From contig JACKNV010000010.1 in NCBI GenBank assembly GCA_024234735.1, forward strand, positions 1 to 64,000: a stretch of 64,000 nt of DNA. The letters run 5' to 3'. Positions 50,474 through 60,127 of the stretch are shown here, piece after piece (within the stretch, counting starts at the first letter, position 1; every line of letters starts with the position of its first letter). Made by a program: the position numbers and the translations under genes. Source of the DNA: Pseudomonadales bacterium (GTDB lineage Bacteria; Pseudomonadota; Gammaproteobacteria; Pseudomonadales; Halieaceae). The notes under the pieces were generated by a model. That model was not told where the DNA came from, searched no databases, and was given only the letters and a program-made list of their open reading frames with translations.

Positions 50474-51961
50474 ATGAGCAAACTCACTTTCACCGCCCGT
50501 AAAATCAAGGATGCTGCCCAGGCCAGGAGCCAGTGCGCCATATTGCCCGTGTTCGGCAAAAAAGCGCTGTCCACGGCGGCCCAGCAGGTGGACAAGGCCT
50601 GCGATGGCGCGGTGAGCGCCGCCATCGACCTCGGCGATTTCAGCGGGAAATCCGGCCAGACCTGTATGCTGCCCGGCGTTGGCGGCAACAAGCGGCTGTT
50701 GCTGGTGGGCTGTGGCGACAAAAGCAAATTCGACCGCGCGGCAGCCCGCGAGCTGGCGAAGGCCATCAGCAAGGCGCTTGCCAGCTGCGAGGCCAGCGAG
50801 GCCACCGTGTACTGCAGCGACCTGGAAGTGAAGGACGGCGACCCCCAGTGGCTACTGGCCTGGCTGGCTCGCCACTTCACCTGTACTGCCTACCGCTACA
50901 CCGAGACCGTGTCCAAGCCCAAGCCCGCGCAAAAGCTCGCCCGGGTCGTGCTCGAAGCCGGCAGCCTCAGCACCGGCGCGGCCCAGAAAGCACTGGATCA
51001 GGGCCTGGCGGTGGGCCTGGGCATCAACGAGGCCCGCAACCTGGCCAACCTGCCCGGCAATATCTGCACACCCAGCTACCTGGCACAGCATGCGCGCAAG
51101 CTGGCTCGCGGCGAGCCCAGGCTGAACGTCAGCATCCTCGAAGAGAAAAAAATGAAAGAGTTGGGGATGGGCTCGCTGCTGTCCGTATCCGCGGGCAGCG
51201 ACCAGCCGGCCAAACTGGTGATCATGCATTACAAGGGCGGTAAAAGTGCCCAGAAGCCCTACGTGCTCGTCGGCAAGGGGATCACCTTCGACAGTGGCGG
51301 CATCTCCATCAAGCCCGGCGCCAAAATGGATGAGATGAAATTCGACATGGGGGGCGCGGCCAGCGTGTTCGGCACGCTGCGCACGGTCACCGAGCTGGGC
51401 CTGCCGATCAATGTCGTCGGCATCGTGGCGGCGGCGGAAAACATGCCCAGTGGCGGGGCGACCAAACCGGGTGATGTGGTGACCAGTATGGCTGGCAAGA
51501 CCATCGAGGTGCTCAATACGGACGCCGAAGGCCGCCTGGTGCTGTGTGACGCACTCACCTATGCCGGCCGCTTCAAGCCCCAGGTGGTCATCGATATCGC
51601 CACCCTCACCGGCGCTTGCGTAGTGGCCCTGGGCGCCCATGCCAGCGGCCTGTACGCCAACGACGACAAGCTGGCGGAAGCGTTGCTGGCGGCGGGCACC
51701 GAAAGTCATGATCGGGCCTGGCGCATGCCGCTTTGGGATGACTACCAGAAACAGCTGGACAGCAATTTCGCGGATATCGCCAACATCGGCGGGCCCGGTG
51801 GCGGCAGCATTACCGCGGCCTGCTTCCTGTCCCGCTTCACCGGGGATTATCACTGGGCCCACCTGGACATCGCCGGGTCCGCCTGGGACAGCGCGCCCAA
51901 GGGCGCCACCGGACGCCCGGTGGGCCTGCTGTCCCAATACCTGATCGAGCAGGCAGGCTGA
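50474..51961 (+). CDS. pepA: Leucyl aminopeptidase PepA
   Basis: Cytoplasmic di-metal aminopeptidase of family M17; in E. coli it also binds DNA in Xer recombination and carAB control. 495 residues. The metal and catalytic site is clear: GKGITFDSGGISIKPGAKMD, KFDMGGAAS, and the signature NTDAEGRL. An N-terminal macro-like domain covers residues 1-170. Followed at 9 bp by holC and then valS, the usual pepA-holC-valS order; the normally divergent lptF/lptG pair is not upstream here. Confidence 0.96.
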   Translation: MSKLTFTARKIKDAAQARSQCAILPVFGKKALSTAAQQVDKACDGAVSAAIDLGDFSGKSGQTCMLPGVGGNKRLLLVGCGDKSKFDRAAARELAKAISKALASCEASEATVYCSDLEVKDGDPQWLLAWLARHFTCTAYRYTETVSKPKPAQKLARVVLEAGSLSTGAAQKALDQGLAVGLGINEARNLANLPGNICTPSYLAQHARKLARGEPRLNVSILEEKKMKELGMGSLLSVSAGSDQPAKLVIMHYKGGKSAQKPYVLVGKGITFDSGGISIKPGAKMDEMKFDMGGAASVFGTLRTVTELGLPINVVGIVAAAENMPSGGATKPGDVVTSMAGKTIEVLNTDAEGRLVLCDALTYAGRFKPQVVIDIATLTGACVVALGAHASGLYANDDKLAEALLAAGTESHDRAWRMPLWDDYQKQLDSNFADIANIGGPGGGSITAACFLSRFTGDYHWAHLDIAGSAWDSAPKGATGRPVGLLSQYLIEQAG

Positions 51962-51969
51962 TCGCGATA

Positions 51970-52389
51970 GTGACCCTGGTCGGCTTTTACGTGGTGCAGG
52001 ACACCGACCGGGGGCGGCGCCTGGACGTGGCGGTGCGCCTGGCGGACAAGGCCTTCCAGCGCGGCCACCGTATTTTCATCAATGCCGCCGACAAAGCCCA
52101 GGCGCGCGACCTGGATAGACTGCTATGGACCCAGCGGCCGGCGAGCTTCCTGCCCCACGGCCTGTGCGGGGAGGATGCCGACGACGCCATCGCAATAGGC
52201 TGGGGGCAGGAACCACACGGTCACAACGATCTGCTGATCAACCTGCAGCTGGAGGTGCCGGCTTTCTTCAGCCGTTTCCAGCGAGTAGCCGAGGTGGTCA
52301 CCCAGGACCCTGCCAGCCTGGCCGCGCTGCGCCGCTCCTGGAAACACTATCAGGAGCGCGGCTACCAGCTCGAGAAGCACGACCTGTAG
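51970..52389 (+). CDS. holC: DNA polymerase III chi subunit
   Basis: 139 residues. Clamp-loader accessory subunit linking the psi subunit and SSB. Family pattern: VGFYVVQ, then ARDLDRLLWTQRPASFLPHG and the SSB-contact region around it. GTG start 9 bp after pepA. Its usual position between pepA and valS supports the call. Confidence 0.93.
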   Translation: MTLVGFYVVQDTDRGRRLDVAVRLADKAFQRGHRIFINAADKAQARDLDRLLWTQRPASFLPHGLCGEDADDAIAIGWGQEPHGHNDLLINLQLEVPAFFSRFQRVAEVVTQDPASLAALRRSWKHYQERGYQLEKHDL

Positions 52390-52405
52390 CAGGACCCCGG
52401 AGGCT

Positions 52406-52434
52406 TTGAGCGATGCTCCTCCCTGGCCTATAAT
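52406..52434 (+). promoter_or_regulatory. Sigma-70 promoter of valS
   Basis: TTGAGC (52406-52411), exactly 17 bp, TATAAT (52429-52434), in the short gap after holC. Predicted start near 52441, 33 bases before the valS ATG. Confidence 0.7.
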
Positions 52435-52473
52435 CGCGCCCTTTTGCGCCCGCTAGCGACCGGACCCGAAGCC

Positions 52474-55242
52474 ATGGAAAAAACCTTCCAACCCGCCGAC
52501 ATCGAAACCCGCTGGTACCAGCAGTGGGAAAGCCAGGGCTACTTCGCCCCCCGGGGCGGGGAGCGCGCCTACTGCATCATGATCCCGCCTCCCAATGTCA
52601 CCGGCAGCCTGCACATGGGGCACGGCTTCCAGGAGGCCATTATGGACGCCCTGATACGCTATCACCGCATGCGCGGCGACAATACCCTGTGGCAGGTCGG
52701 TACCGACCACGCCGGTATTGCCACGCAGATGGTGGTCGAACGGCAGCTGGAGGCCCAGGGCCTCAGCCGGCACGACCTGGGGCGGGAGAAATTCCTGGAG
52801 AAAGTCTGGGAATGGAAAGAGCAGTCCGGCGGCACCATCACCCGCCAGTTGCGCCGGCTGGGCTCCTCCCTGGACTGGTCCCGGGAGCGCTTCACCATGG
52901 ATCCCGGCCTCAGCGAGGCGGTGCAGGAAGTTTTTATCCGCCTCTACCGCGAGGGCCTGATATACCGCGGCAAGCGCCTGGTCAACTGGGACCCGGCACT
53001 GCACACCGCCATCTCCGACCTGGAGGTGATCCAGGAGGAAGAACAGGGTCATCTATGGCACTTCGACTATCCGCTCGCGGGCGGCGAGGGTCACCTCACC
53101 GTGGCGACGACCCGGCCGGAAACCATGCTGGGCGACACTGCGGTGGCCGTGCACCCCGAGGATGAACGCTACCAGCACCTGATCGGGCGCATGGTCAAAC
53201 TGCCGCTCACCGACCGCGAGATACCGGTCATCGCCGATGATTATGTCGATCGGGAGTTCGGCACGGGCGTGGTGAAAATCACTCCCGCCCACGATTTCAA
53301 CGACTACGAGATGGGGCGGCGCCACGGCCTGCCCATGATCAACATCCTGGACGACGATGCCGCCATCAACGACCAGGCACCCGCTGCCTACCGCGGCCTG
53401 GATCGTTTCGAGGCGCGCAAACGGGTGGTGGCGGACCTGGAGGCGCAGGGTCTCCTGGCCGGGATCGAAGCGCACAGCCTGCGCGTCCCGCGCGGCGACC
53501 GCTCCGGCGTGGTTATAGAACCCTACCTGACCGACCAGTGGTATGTCGACGCCCGGGAGCTGGCCAAACCCGCCATCGCCGCGGTGGAAAACCGCGCGAT
53601 CCAGTTTGTTCCCAAACAGTGGGAGAACACCTATTTTGCCTGGATGCGCGATATCCAGGACTGGTGCATCAGCCGGCAACTCTGGTGGGGGCACCGGATT
53701 CCCGCCTGGTATGACGAACAGGGGAATTTTTACGTCGCCAGCAGCGAGGCAGCCGTGCGCGCAGAGCACGGCCTGGGCGACGACATTGCCCTGCGCCAGG
53801 ACGAGGATGTGCTCGATACCTGGTTTTCCTCCGCCCTGTGGACCTTTTCAACCCTGGGGTGGCCACAGGATACCGAGGAGCTGGCCACCTTCCACCCGAC
53901 CTCGGTGCTGGTCACCGGCTTCGATATCATTTTCTTCTGGGTCGCGCGCATGATCATGATGACCCTGCACTTTCGCCAGGAAGTACCCTTCCACACGGTC
54001 TACGTGCACGGCCTGGTACGCGACGCCGAAGGCCAGAAGATGTCAAAGTCGAAAGGCAATGTGCTTGACCCGATCGACCTCATCGACGGAATCGACCTGG
54101 AAAGCCTGGTAGCCAAGCGCACCGCCGGCCTGATGCAACCGCAACTGGCGGCCAGAATCGAGCGGGCCACCCGCGAGCAATTCCCCGACGGTATCGCGCC
54201 CTATGGCACCGACGCGCTGCGTTTTACCTATTTTTCGCTGGCCTCCACCGGTCGCGATATCCGTTTCGATATTGGCCGTATCGAGGGTTACCGCAATTTC
54301 TGCAACAAGATCTGGAACGCGGCGCGCTACGTGCTGATGAACTGCGATGGCCAGGATTGCGGTAGCGGCGCCGATGCCGCGGTGGAACTGAGCCTGGCCG
54401 ACCGCTGGATACGCAGCAAGCTGGCCGCCACCACCGCCGAGGTACACCGGGCGATCGCGCAGTATCGCTTCGACCTGGCTTCCCAGGCCCTGTACGAGTT
54501 CGTCTGGAATGAATACTGCGACTGGTACCTCGAGTTATCCAAACCCGTGTTGTGGGATGACACCGCCTCCGCTGCAGCACAGCGCGGTACCCGGCAGACA
54601 CTGATCAGCGTCCTGGAGACGACCCTGCGCCTGTTGCATCCCTTCATGCCGTTCATCACCGAGGAAATCTGGCAGACAGTGGCGCCGATCGCCGGTAAAA
54701 ACGGCCCCACTATCATGCTGCAACCCTACCCCGAGGGCGGGGACAAAGACGTGGACACGGTCGCAAACGCGGATATAGAATGGGTCAAAGGTGTTGTCCT
54801 GGGGGTGCGGAATATTCGCGGCGAGATGAATATTCCGCCGGGGAAGGCAGTGCCGATTCTGTTACGCAACGGCGACGAGCGCGACAGAGAGCGGCTGCGC
54901 GACAACACCCAGTTCCTGCGCAAGCTGGCCAGGCTGGAAAGCGCGGACTGGCTGGAAGCAGGTGATACGGCGCCGGTGGCGGCCACGGCCCTGGTGGGAG
55001 AACTGGAAATCCTGGTCCCCATGGCGGGCCTGATCGACCGCGAGGCGGAGTTGGCGAGGCTGTCCAGGGAGATCGACAAACTGGAAAAAGACCTCGCACG
55101 CGTTCAGGGCAAGCTGGGCAATCCCGCCTTCGTGGCAAAGGCCCCCGCCGCGGTAGTGGCAAAAGAACAAGAAAAAATGCAGGCGCAGCAACAGGCACTT
55201 GCGACGTTGCAGGAACAGGCCAGGAACATAGGCCAACTGTGA
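52474..55242 (+). CDS. valS: Valyl-tRNA synthetase
   Basis: Charges tRNA-Val, with an editing domain against threonine. 922 residues. The HIGH motif is HMGH (47-50) in PPNVTGSLHMGHGF, KMSKS near residues 521-525, editing domain with TTRPETMLGDTAV, and a C-terminal coiled coil (about 855-922) typical of ValRS. ATG at 52474; the 10 in-frame codons upstream overlap the predicted leader and are ignored. Own promoter behind holC. Confidence 0.97.
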   Translation: MEKTFQPADIETRWYQQWESQGYFAPRGGERAYCIMIPPPNVTGSLHMGHGFQEAIMDALIRYHRMRGDNTLWQVGTDHAGIATQMVVERQLEAQGLSRHDLGREKFLEKVWEWKEQSGGTITRQLRRLGSSLDWSRERFTMDPGLSEAVQEVFIRLYREGLIYRGKRLVNWDPALHTAISDLEVIQEEEQGHLWHFDYPLAGGEGHLTVATTRPETMLGDTAVAVHPEDERYQHLIGRMVKLPLTDREIPVIADDYVDREFGTGVVKITPAHDFNDYEMGRRHGLPMINILDDDAAINDQAPAAYRGLDRFEARKRVVADLEAQGLLAGIEAHSLRVPRGDRSGVVIEPYLTDQWYVDARELAKPAIAAVENRAIQFVPKQWENTYFAWMRDIQDWCISRQLWWGHRIPAWYDEQGNFYVASSEAAVRAEHGLGDDIALRQDEDVLDTWFSSALWTFSTLGWPQDTEELATFHPTSVLVTGFDIIFFWVARMIMMTLHFRQEVPFHTVYVHGLVRDAEGQKMSKSKGNVLDPIDLIDGIDLESLVAKRTAGLMQPQLAARIERATREQFPDGIAPYGTDALRFTYFSLASTGRDIRFDIGRIEGYRNFCNKIWNAARYVLMNCDGQDCGSGADAAVELSLADRWIRSKLAATTAEVHRAIAQYRFDLASQALYEFVWNEYCDWYLELSKPVLWDDTASAAAQRGTRQTLISVLETTLRLLHPFMPFITEEIWQTVAPIAGKNGPTIMLQPYPEGGDKDVDTVANADIEWVKGVVLGVRNIRGEMNIPPGKAVPILLRNGDERDRERLRDNTQFLRKLARLESADWLEAGDTAPVAATALVGELEILVPMAGLIDREAELARLSREIDKLEKDLARVQGKLGNPAFVAKAPAAVVAKEQEKMQAQQQALATLQEQARNIGQL

Positions 55243-55331
55243 CACCTCGGTAACAACGGATTCAAGTCTTCGGCGGTCACCCTGGCCGGCGCAGCGTAAT
55301 AAAAGCAATATGCAAGTCCGAGGAAAGTGGT

Positions 55332-55544
55332 ATGAGTGATCGTGTAAGTGGCACGGTAAAATGGTTCAACAACGCCAAGGGATTTGGCTTCATTACCCGG
55401 CAGGAGAGCGATGATGACGTATTCGTCCATTTTCGCTCCATCCAGGGAGACGGCTACCGCACGCTCAATGAGGGGCAGTCGGTAGAGTTCAAACTGGTGG
55501 AAGGGCCCAAGGGCCTGCAAGCCGAGGACGTCCTCAAACTGTAA
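55332..55544 (+). CDS. Cold-shock-domain protein (CspA family)
   Basis: 70-residue single cold-shock domain binding single-stranded nucleic acid. RNP1 KGFGFI and RNP2 VFVHF follow GTVKWFNNAKG. GAGGAAAG lies just before ATG. The 89-bp leader region after valS shows a TAATAA-like AT patch but no convincing -35. The member cannot be told (CspA/CspD/CapB-like), so no symbol is given. The following 217-bp gap to the next gene holds no recognisable gene. Confidence 0.95.
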   Translation: MSDRVSGTVKWFNNAKGFGFITRQESDDDVFVHFRSIQGDGYRTLNEGQSVEFKLVEGPKGLQAEDVLKL

Positions 55545-55761
55545 CCGCTCGCGGCGCGGGCCCCACCCCCGGCTGACCGGCAACGGGACCGGCATGGGGC
55601 AAGGGACTGCGCCCCCCGCCACTGTAATGCAACGGTGATTCGCCGGGTCGCCGCTGGATTCGCTTTTTTTCCCGCAGCCCGCACCTGTAGCGGCTATTGG
55701 TGTTAGAATCCCTGCGCCCGCCACCCTGTTATCCACGGGCACGGCACCAAAGAGGAACACC

Positions 55762-56196
55762 ATGAATCTTGTCGTCAAGCTTGTTATCAGCCTGGTAATC
55801 GCCGCAATCGCCGCTGCCGGCAGCATTGCCCTACAGGTATCCGGAACCGGGCTCTACATCGCCTTTGCCATCGCCACCCTCGCCACCACTTTGCTGGTGT
55901 CCTCGAGGGGCGCCAGCGCCGAAGGCGTGACTGCCGCCGCCGGCCGGTCAGCCAACCCGGCCCCCGACCGGGGCGCTGCTGCCACTGCCGGCCGCGAACA
56001 GGGCCGGGTCAAATGGTTCAACGTGTCCAAGGGATTCGGCTTCATCACCAAGGATGACGGGGAAGAGATTTTTGTCCATTTCCGCTCGATACGCGGCGGG
56101 GGGCGACGCGGCCTGCGCGACGGGCAGCGGGTATCATTCATCGTGGCCCAGAGCGACAAGGGGCCCCAGGCAGAGGATGTCGAGGGTATCGACTGA
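55762..56196 (+). CDS. Membrane-anchored cold-shock-domain protein
   Basis: 144 residues: two N-terminal hydrophobic segments (about 3-22 and 29-47), an Ala-rich linker (50-75) and a C-terminal cold-shock domain with VKWFNVSKGFGFI and EIFVHFRSI. Unlike the common CSD-DUF1294 fusions, the membrane part comes first and DUF1294 is not recognisable. GAGGAA lies before ATG. It would tether an RNA-binding domain at the inner membrane. Its CSD closely resembles that of the gene 217 bp upstream (FVHFRSIxG in both), suggesting duplication plus gain of an anchor. Confidence 0.87.
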   Translation: MNLVVKLVISLVIAAIAAAGSIALQVSGTGLYIAFAIATLATTLLVSSRGASAEGVTAAAGRSANPAPDRGAAATAGREQGRVKWFNVSKGFGFITKDDGEEIFVHFRSIRGGGRRGLRDGQRVSFIVAQSDKGPQAEDVEGID

Positions 56197-56232
56197 CTCC
56201 CCGCCCATCGATTCACAGGCAGGAAATCGGCA

Positions 56233-56856
56233 TTGACCAGTAAAAAATCGCGCACCGAGCGCCGCTTCCGGGGTGTCATCATGCCTACCGGCTCGCACCC
56301 GGATATCCGCCGGGTAAAACGCCAGGGTGACTATCCGTCCATCCACGGCAACAAGCTGTGGAAATCCAGCTGCCTGATCATCGACTACCTCAACCGCCAC
56401 CGGCCGGAGCACGTCGAGTCCGTTATCGACGTCGGCTGCGGCTGGGGTGCATCCGGCATCTGGTGCGCCAAAAAGCTGGGCGCCGAAGTGACCTCGATGG
56501 ATGCCGACCCGGCGGTGTTCCCATTCCTGAACGTGGCGGCACACCTCAACAATGTGACCACCACGCCGCTGGTTTCCCGCTTCGAGAAGCTGACCACGCG
56601 CCAGTTGCGCCAGTACGATATGCTGATCGCCGCCGACATCTGCTTCTGGGATGAGTTGGTCGACCCGGTGTACAAGATGGTGAACCGCGCGGTGAAAGCA
56701 GGCGTCAAGCACATCCTGATCGCCGACCCGGAACGGCCGACCTTTCACGAAATGGCGGCGCGCTGCGCCAGCAAGCACTGCGCGGAACTTGTCGAGTGGG
56801 AAACCCGTTCGCCGATCAAGGCCAGGGGCGCCATCATGATCATCGAGAACGCCTGA
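56233..56856 (+). CDS. Class I SAM-dependent methyltransferase
   Basis: 207 residues. SAM-binding motif I is VIDVGCGWGASGIW (about 64-77), acidic residue in SMDADPAVFPFLN, and motif IV-like LIAADICFWDELVDP. The pattern resembles the METTL/lysine methyltransferase-like family (ETFB-KMT, nicotinamide N-methyltransferase-like). Target unknown. TTG start at 56233 with AGGAAA 8 bp upstream; ATG at 56281 is the alternative. It follows the membrane CSD gene by 36 bp. Confidence 0.83.
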   Translation: MTSKKSRTERRFRGVIMPTGSHPDIRRVKRQGDYPSIHGNKLWKSSCLIIDYLNRHRPEHVESVIDVGCGWGASGIWCAKKLGAEVTSMDADPAVFPFLNVAAHLNNVTTTPLVSRFEKLTTRQLRQYDMLIAADICFWDELVDPVYKMVNRAVKAGVKHILIADPERPTFHEMAARCASKHCAELVEWETRSPIKARGAIMIIENA

Positions 56857-56862
56857 GCGAAA

Positions 56863-58176
56863 CTACCTGAACACTTCATAGCGGCGCGAGACGCCGCCGC
56901 TGTCACCAGGCTCTCCGCCTGGATAGGCGGGCCGAAAGCGCGTACCGGCCAGATCGCGACGCAGGCGCCCTGCCCTGTCCTCGTCCTCCTCATTGGCCAC
57001 CGTGGTCTCGATGTTTTGCGCCCTACCCCGCGCCGACACCTCGAAGCTGGCCGCCACTACAACCGCTTCGTCATCTGTCGCGTCGGGCAACCGGAACACA
57101 CCGTTGGCCGGCAATTCCTGGGGGGCGCCCAGCCACTGCTCCAGCCGGGCCTGCTCACCTGCCTGGGCCAGTAGCGCCACCACCTGCCGATAAGCGGCCT
57201 CGGCTTCGCTGCGCCGGTCGTTCCACTGGCTCCAGTCACCGAGTTGCAGGTAGAGTTCCGCCAGTTCGGCACTCTGCCCGGGCGGTGTCCTGGCGACCAG
57301 TTCTTCCAGCAGTTCGCGCCCCGTGGAAACCGCCTTGCGTTGCAACAACTCCAGGCGATATTCGTTGGTGTCCTGGGGTTCCCAGGCTGCGGCCGTCAGG
57401 TGCTTGGGCGGCTCGTTGCGGGATTGCAGCTCCGGCCGGTACATATCCTGCAACAGGTAGAGGTTGTTCAGCTGGCTCATCACCAGGGCCTTGTACAGCC
57501 GGGTAGGAACTGCGGAATCGGCGGCAACCGCTGTCAGCAGGTCCCCGTTCAGATCCAGCAGCGCCAGCAGGCGGCCGGACTGTTCCCCTTCCAACCCCAG
57601 CAGCAGCGCCTCGCGCTGCCAGCGCAGGTATTCGAGCGCTGCCCGCAGGCGCATGGGGGTATAGGGAGGTTGCCCGGCACCGTACAAGCGAAAATAATAG
57701 TCGTAACGGGCATCAAGGGACTCCATATCGCCGCTGCTGCGGTAGGAGTCGAACAGTTGTCGCAGAATGGGAACCTGGCGTTCGCTGTACAGCCCGTCAT
57801 TGACTCGCACCAGGTGCAGCGCGCGCTCATAGAGGCGCCTGGAACCGACGATGTCACCCTGTTGCGCCCGCAACCCGGCCAGGCCCGCCAGCGGTTCCGC
57901 CAGTGACGCGGCATAGGGGCCGCCGCGCTGCTCCAGTTCCGTCAGTTGCCGCTCGTATTCCGCCCGGACTGTGCGCTGGTCATCCGCCGGGGCGACCTCC
58001 ACCCCGGATTGGTCGGGCGGAACCGCGGCCTGGTCCACCCGGACAAAACGCTGACCATAGGCCGTGGGGGCGGCGCCTGCCGGCAGCGGCTGCCACGCCA
58101 GCAGGGCCGCGAACACCACGCCCAGGGGGGCTGCGGCACGGCGTAACACGGGCCAACTATGCGAATCACTGTCCAA
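56863..58176 (-). CDS. Exported TPR-like protein with C-terminal TonB-like domain
   Basis: About 437 residues from TTG at 58176 (AGGAAA 12 bp upstream); GTG at 58149 is the alternative. The signal peptide includes LGVVFAALLAWQPLPAGAAP. Helical repeats resembling TPRs occupy about 55-335 (LYERALHLVRV, AELAELYLQLGDWSQW, SEAEAAYRQVVALLAQAG). The C-terminal 85 residues (VFRLPDATDDEAVVVAASFEVS, LRRDLAGTRFRPAYPGGE) resemble the TonB-like energy-transducer fold. Convergent with the methyltransferase gene. Function unknown. Confidence 0.75.
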   Translation of the reverse strand: MDSDSHSWPVLRRAAAPLGVVFAALLAWQPLPAGAAPTAYGQRFVRVDQAAVPPDQSGVEVAPADDQRTVRAEYERQLTELEQRGGPYAASLAEPLAGLAGLRAQQGDIVGSRRLYERALHLVRVNDGLYSERQVPILRQLFDSYRSSGDMESLDARYDYYFRLYGAGQPPYTPMRLRAALEYLRWQREALLLGLEGEQSGRLLALLDLNGDLLTAVAADSAVPTRLYKALVMSQLNNLYLLQDMYRPELQSRNEPPKHLTAAAWEPQDTNEYRLELLQRKAVSTGRELLEELVARTPPGQSAELAELYLQLGDWSQWNDRRSEAEAAYRQVVALLAQAGEQARLEQWLGAPQELPANGVFRLPDATDDEAVVVAASFEVSARGRAQNIETTVANEEDEDRAGRLRRDLAGTRFRPAYPGGEPGDSGGVSRRYEVFR

Positions 58177-58390
58177 TTGCTGTCGCCATTTCCTAGCGGG
58201 CCGGGGGCCTAAAATGATATAAGGTTCACCTGCCTGGCGCGGTACCAGGCTAGCAAGATGCCATGCACATCCGTTTCCCGCAACCACCGCGGTAGCACCC
58301 GGGCCGGGCGCACCGTGCGCCGCAACGGGATCCGGCCTGCGGCAAATTTCACACAGCGGAGGCCCGCCTGCCGGCGAGTAAACAACGTAT

Positions 58391-60046
58391 ATGAAGCAAC
58401 TGGGAATTCTCGACGCCGCTTTTATCAACCTCGAACAGACCAACACTCCCCAGCACGTCGGTGGGTTGGGGATCTACGACCCCTCTACCGCGCCGGGAGG
58501 CTTTGTCCGTTTCAAGGACGTCATCGCCGGCGTGGTAAGGCGCCTGGAGCGCCTGCCGCTGTTTCGTACCCGCCTGGTGGAGGTACCCGGTGGACTCGAT
58601 CGCCCCTACTGGGTCAAGGACGCCAACTTCGACGTGGAATTCCACCTGCGCCATATCGCCCTGCCGGAACCTGGCGACTGGCGCCAGCTGTGTATCCAGG
58701 TGGCGCGCCTGCACTCACGCCCCCTGGACATGTCCCGCCCGCTGTGGGAGGCCTACATCATCGAGGGCCTGGACAATATCCCCAATCTGCCGCCCGGGTG
58801 TTTTGCAGTCTACACCAAGATGCACCACTCGCTGGTGGACGGCGCCGGCGGCTCTTCCTTCATGGCGGCAATGCACGACTTGCGGCCCGACCCGGACCCG
58901 CTCGAAGAGGATGAAAAGGACACGGTGCCGAAACTGGTGGACACCGACCCCGGCATGTCGGAGTTGTTGGCCAAGGCATCGGTCAACGGTGCCAAGAACA
59001 CCCTGCAACTGCTGCGGGGAACCGCCAGAACCGCCCTGGAGCTGGGAAAGTACGCCCTGGACGTGGCGCGCAAGGATGTCCCGGCACCGGATATGTCCGC
59101 GCCCAGGACGATCTTCAACAAAGCAGTGGGGCCACACCGGGTGTTCGACGCCGCGGAATTTCCACTCGCCCACTTCAAGGACATAAAAAACGCGGCCGGG
59201 GTTACCCTCAACGATGTCGCCCTGGGCATCATCAGCGGCGCGCTGCTGCGCTACCTGGAGGCCAGGGGAGAAATGCCCGGAGAGGGCTCGCTGGCGGCGG
59301 CCATGCCCCTCAACATGCGCACCCGCAGGGGCACCACCGAGGACAACAATCAGGTGGGCTCGGTATTCGCTTCACTGCACACCGACATCGCCGACCCGCT
59401 GGCAAGGCTGGCGGCCATCCACGAAGGTACCCAGGAGGCCAAGCGCAGTGGCGAGGCCAGCCCCATGGTGGACTCTCTGATGCTGGCCGGCGTGTTCTCG
59501 CCCCTGGTCACCAAGGCGGCCGCGCGCCTTTGGTCCCGCAACCAGTTGTCGCGCTACCTTCCCATGAACGTCACCACCTGCATTTCCAACGTCGCCGGGC
59601 CGGACTTCCCGCTGTATTGCGCCGGGGCAAAAATGGTCGATTACTATGGCCTGGGCGTATTGACGCCGGCCCTGGGCCTGTTCAACCTGGTGTTCAGCTA
59701 TGCCGGTAAAATTACCCTGTCGGTGCTGGCCGACCGCGACATCATGCCCGATCCACAGTTCTACCACGACTGCCTGGTGGAGAGTTACGAGGAGCTCTAC
59801 CGGGCGGCCCTGGGCAGCGATGCCGACGCACGGACCAGCGCCGAGGTATCGCCCAAGCGCAGGGACCCGCAGCCCCGTGACAAGCGGGAGCCAACAGCGA
59901 ATCGCCGCAAACAGACCCAGCCAAAATCCGGCCGCCGCAAAACCGCCGCTGCACAAGCCCGCAGGGTACCAGGAAAAGCCCGGCCCAAGGCAGGTGCTAA
60001 ACGGGCGGCCGGAAAAGCCGCGACAGCGCGCGGAGCCAGGGCCTAG
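58391..60046 (+). CDS. Wax ester synthase/diacylglycerol acyltransferase (WS/DGAT)
   Basis: Makes wax esters or triacylglycerols from acyl-CoA and fatty alcohol or diacylglycerol. 551 residues. The catalytic HHxxxDG is MHHSLVDGAGG (H145, H146, D150), followed by LNDVALGIISGALLRYL and the C-terminal NVAGPDFPLYCAGA. Residues from about 483 form a Lys/Arg/Ala/Pro tail of histone H1/AlgP-like composition, unusual for the family. ATG; weak ribosome site. The 214-bp gap upstream, shared with the divergent TPR gene, contains no recognisable gene. Confidence 0.93.
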   Translation: MKQLGILDAAFINLEQTNTPQHVGGLGIYDPSTAPGGFVRFKDVIAGVVRRLERLPLFRTRLVEVPGGLDRPYWVKDANFDVEFHLRHIALPEPGDWRQLCIQVARLHSRPLDMSRPLWEAYIIEGLDNIPNLPPGCFAVYTKMHHSLVDGAGGSSFMAAMHDLRPDPDPLEEDEKDTVPKLVDTDPGMSELLAKASVNGAKNTLQLLRGTARTALELGKYALDVARKDVPAPDMSAPRTIFNKAVGPHRVFDAAEFPLAHFKDIKNAAGVTLNDVALGIISGALLRYLEARGEMPGEGSLAAAMPLNMRTRRGTTEDNNQVGSVFASLHTDIADPLARLAAIHEGTQEAKRSGEASPMVDSLMLAGVFSPLVTKAAARLWSRNQLSRYLPMNVTTCISNVAGPDFPLYCAGAKMVDYYGLGVLTPALGLFNLVFSYAGKITLSVLADRDIMPDPQFYHDCLVESYEELYRAALGSDADARTSAEVSPKRRDPQPRDKREPTANRRKQTQPKSGRRKTAAAQARRVPGKARPKAGAKRAAGKAATARGARA

Positions 60047-60127
60047 TTCCCCGTCCACTCGCCTTTGCCACAGTGTCCCCGTTAACCCGGGGACACACCC
60101 AACCAGTCCAGCAACAAGCGGTACAGC

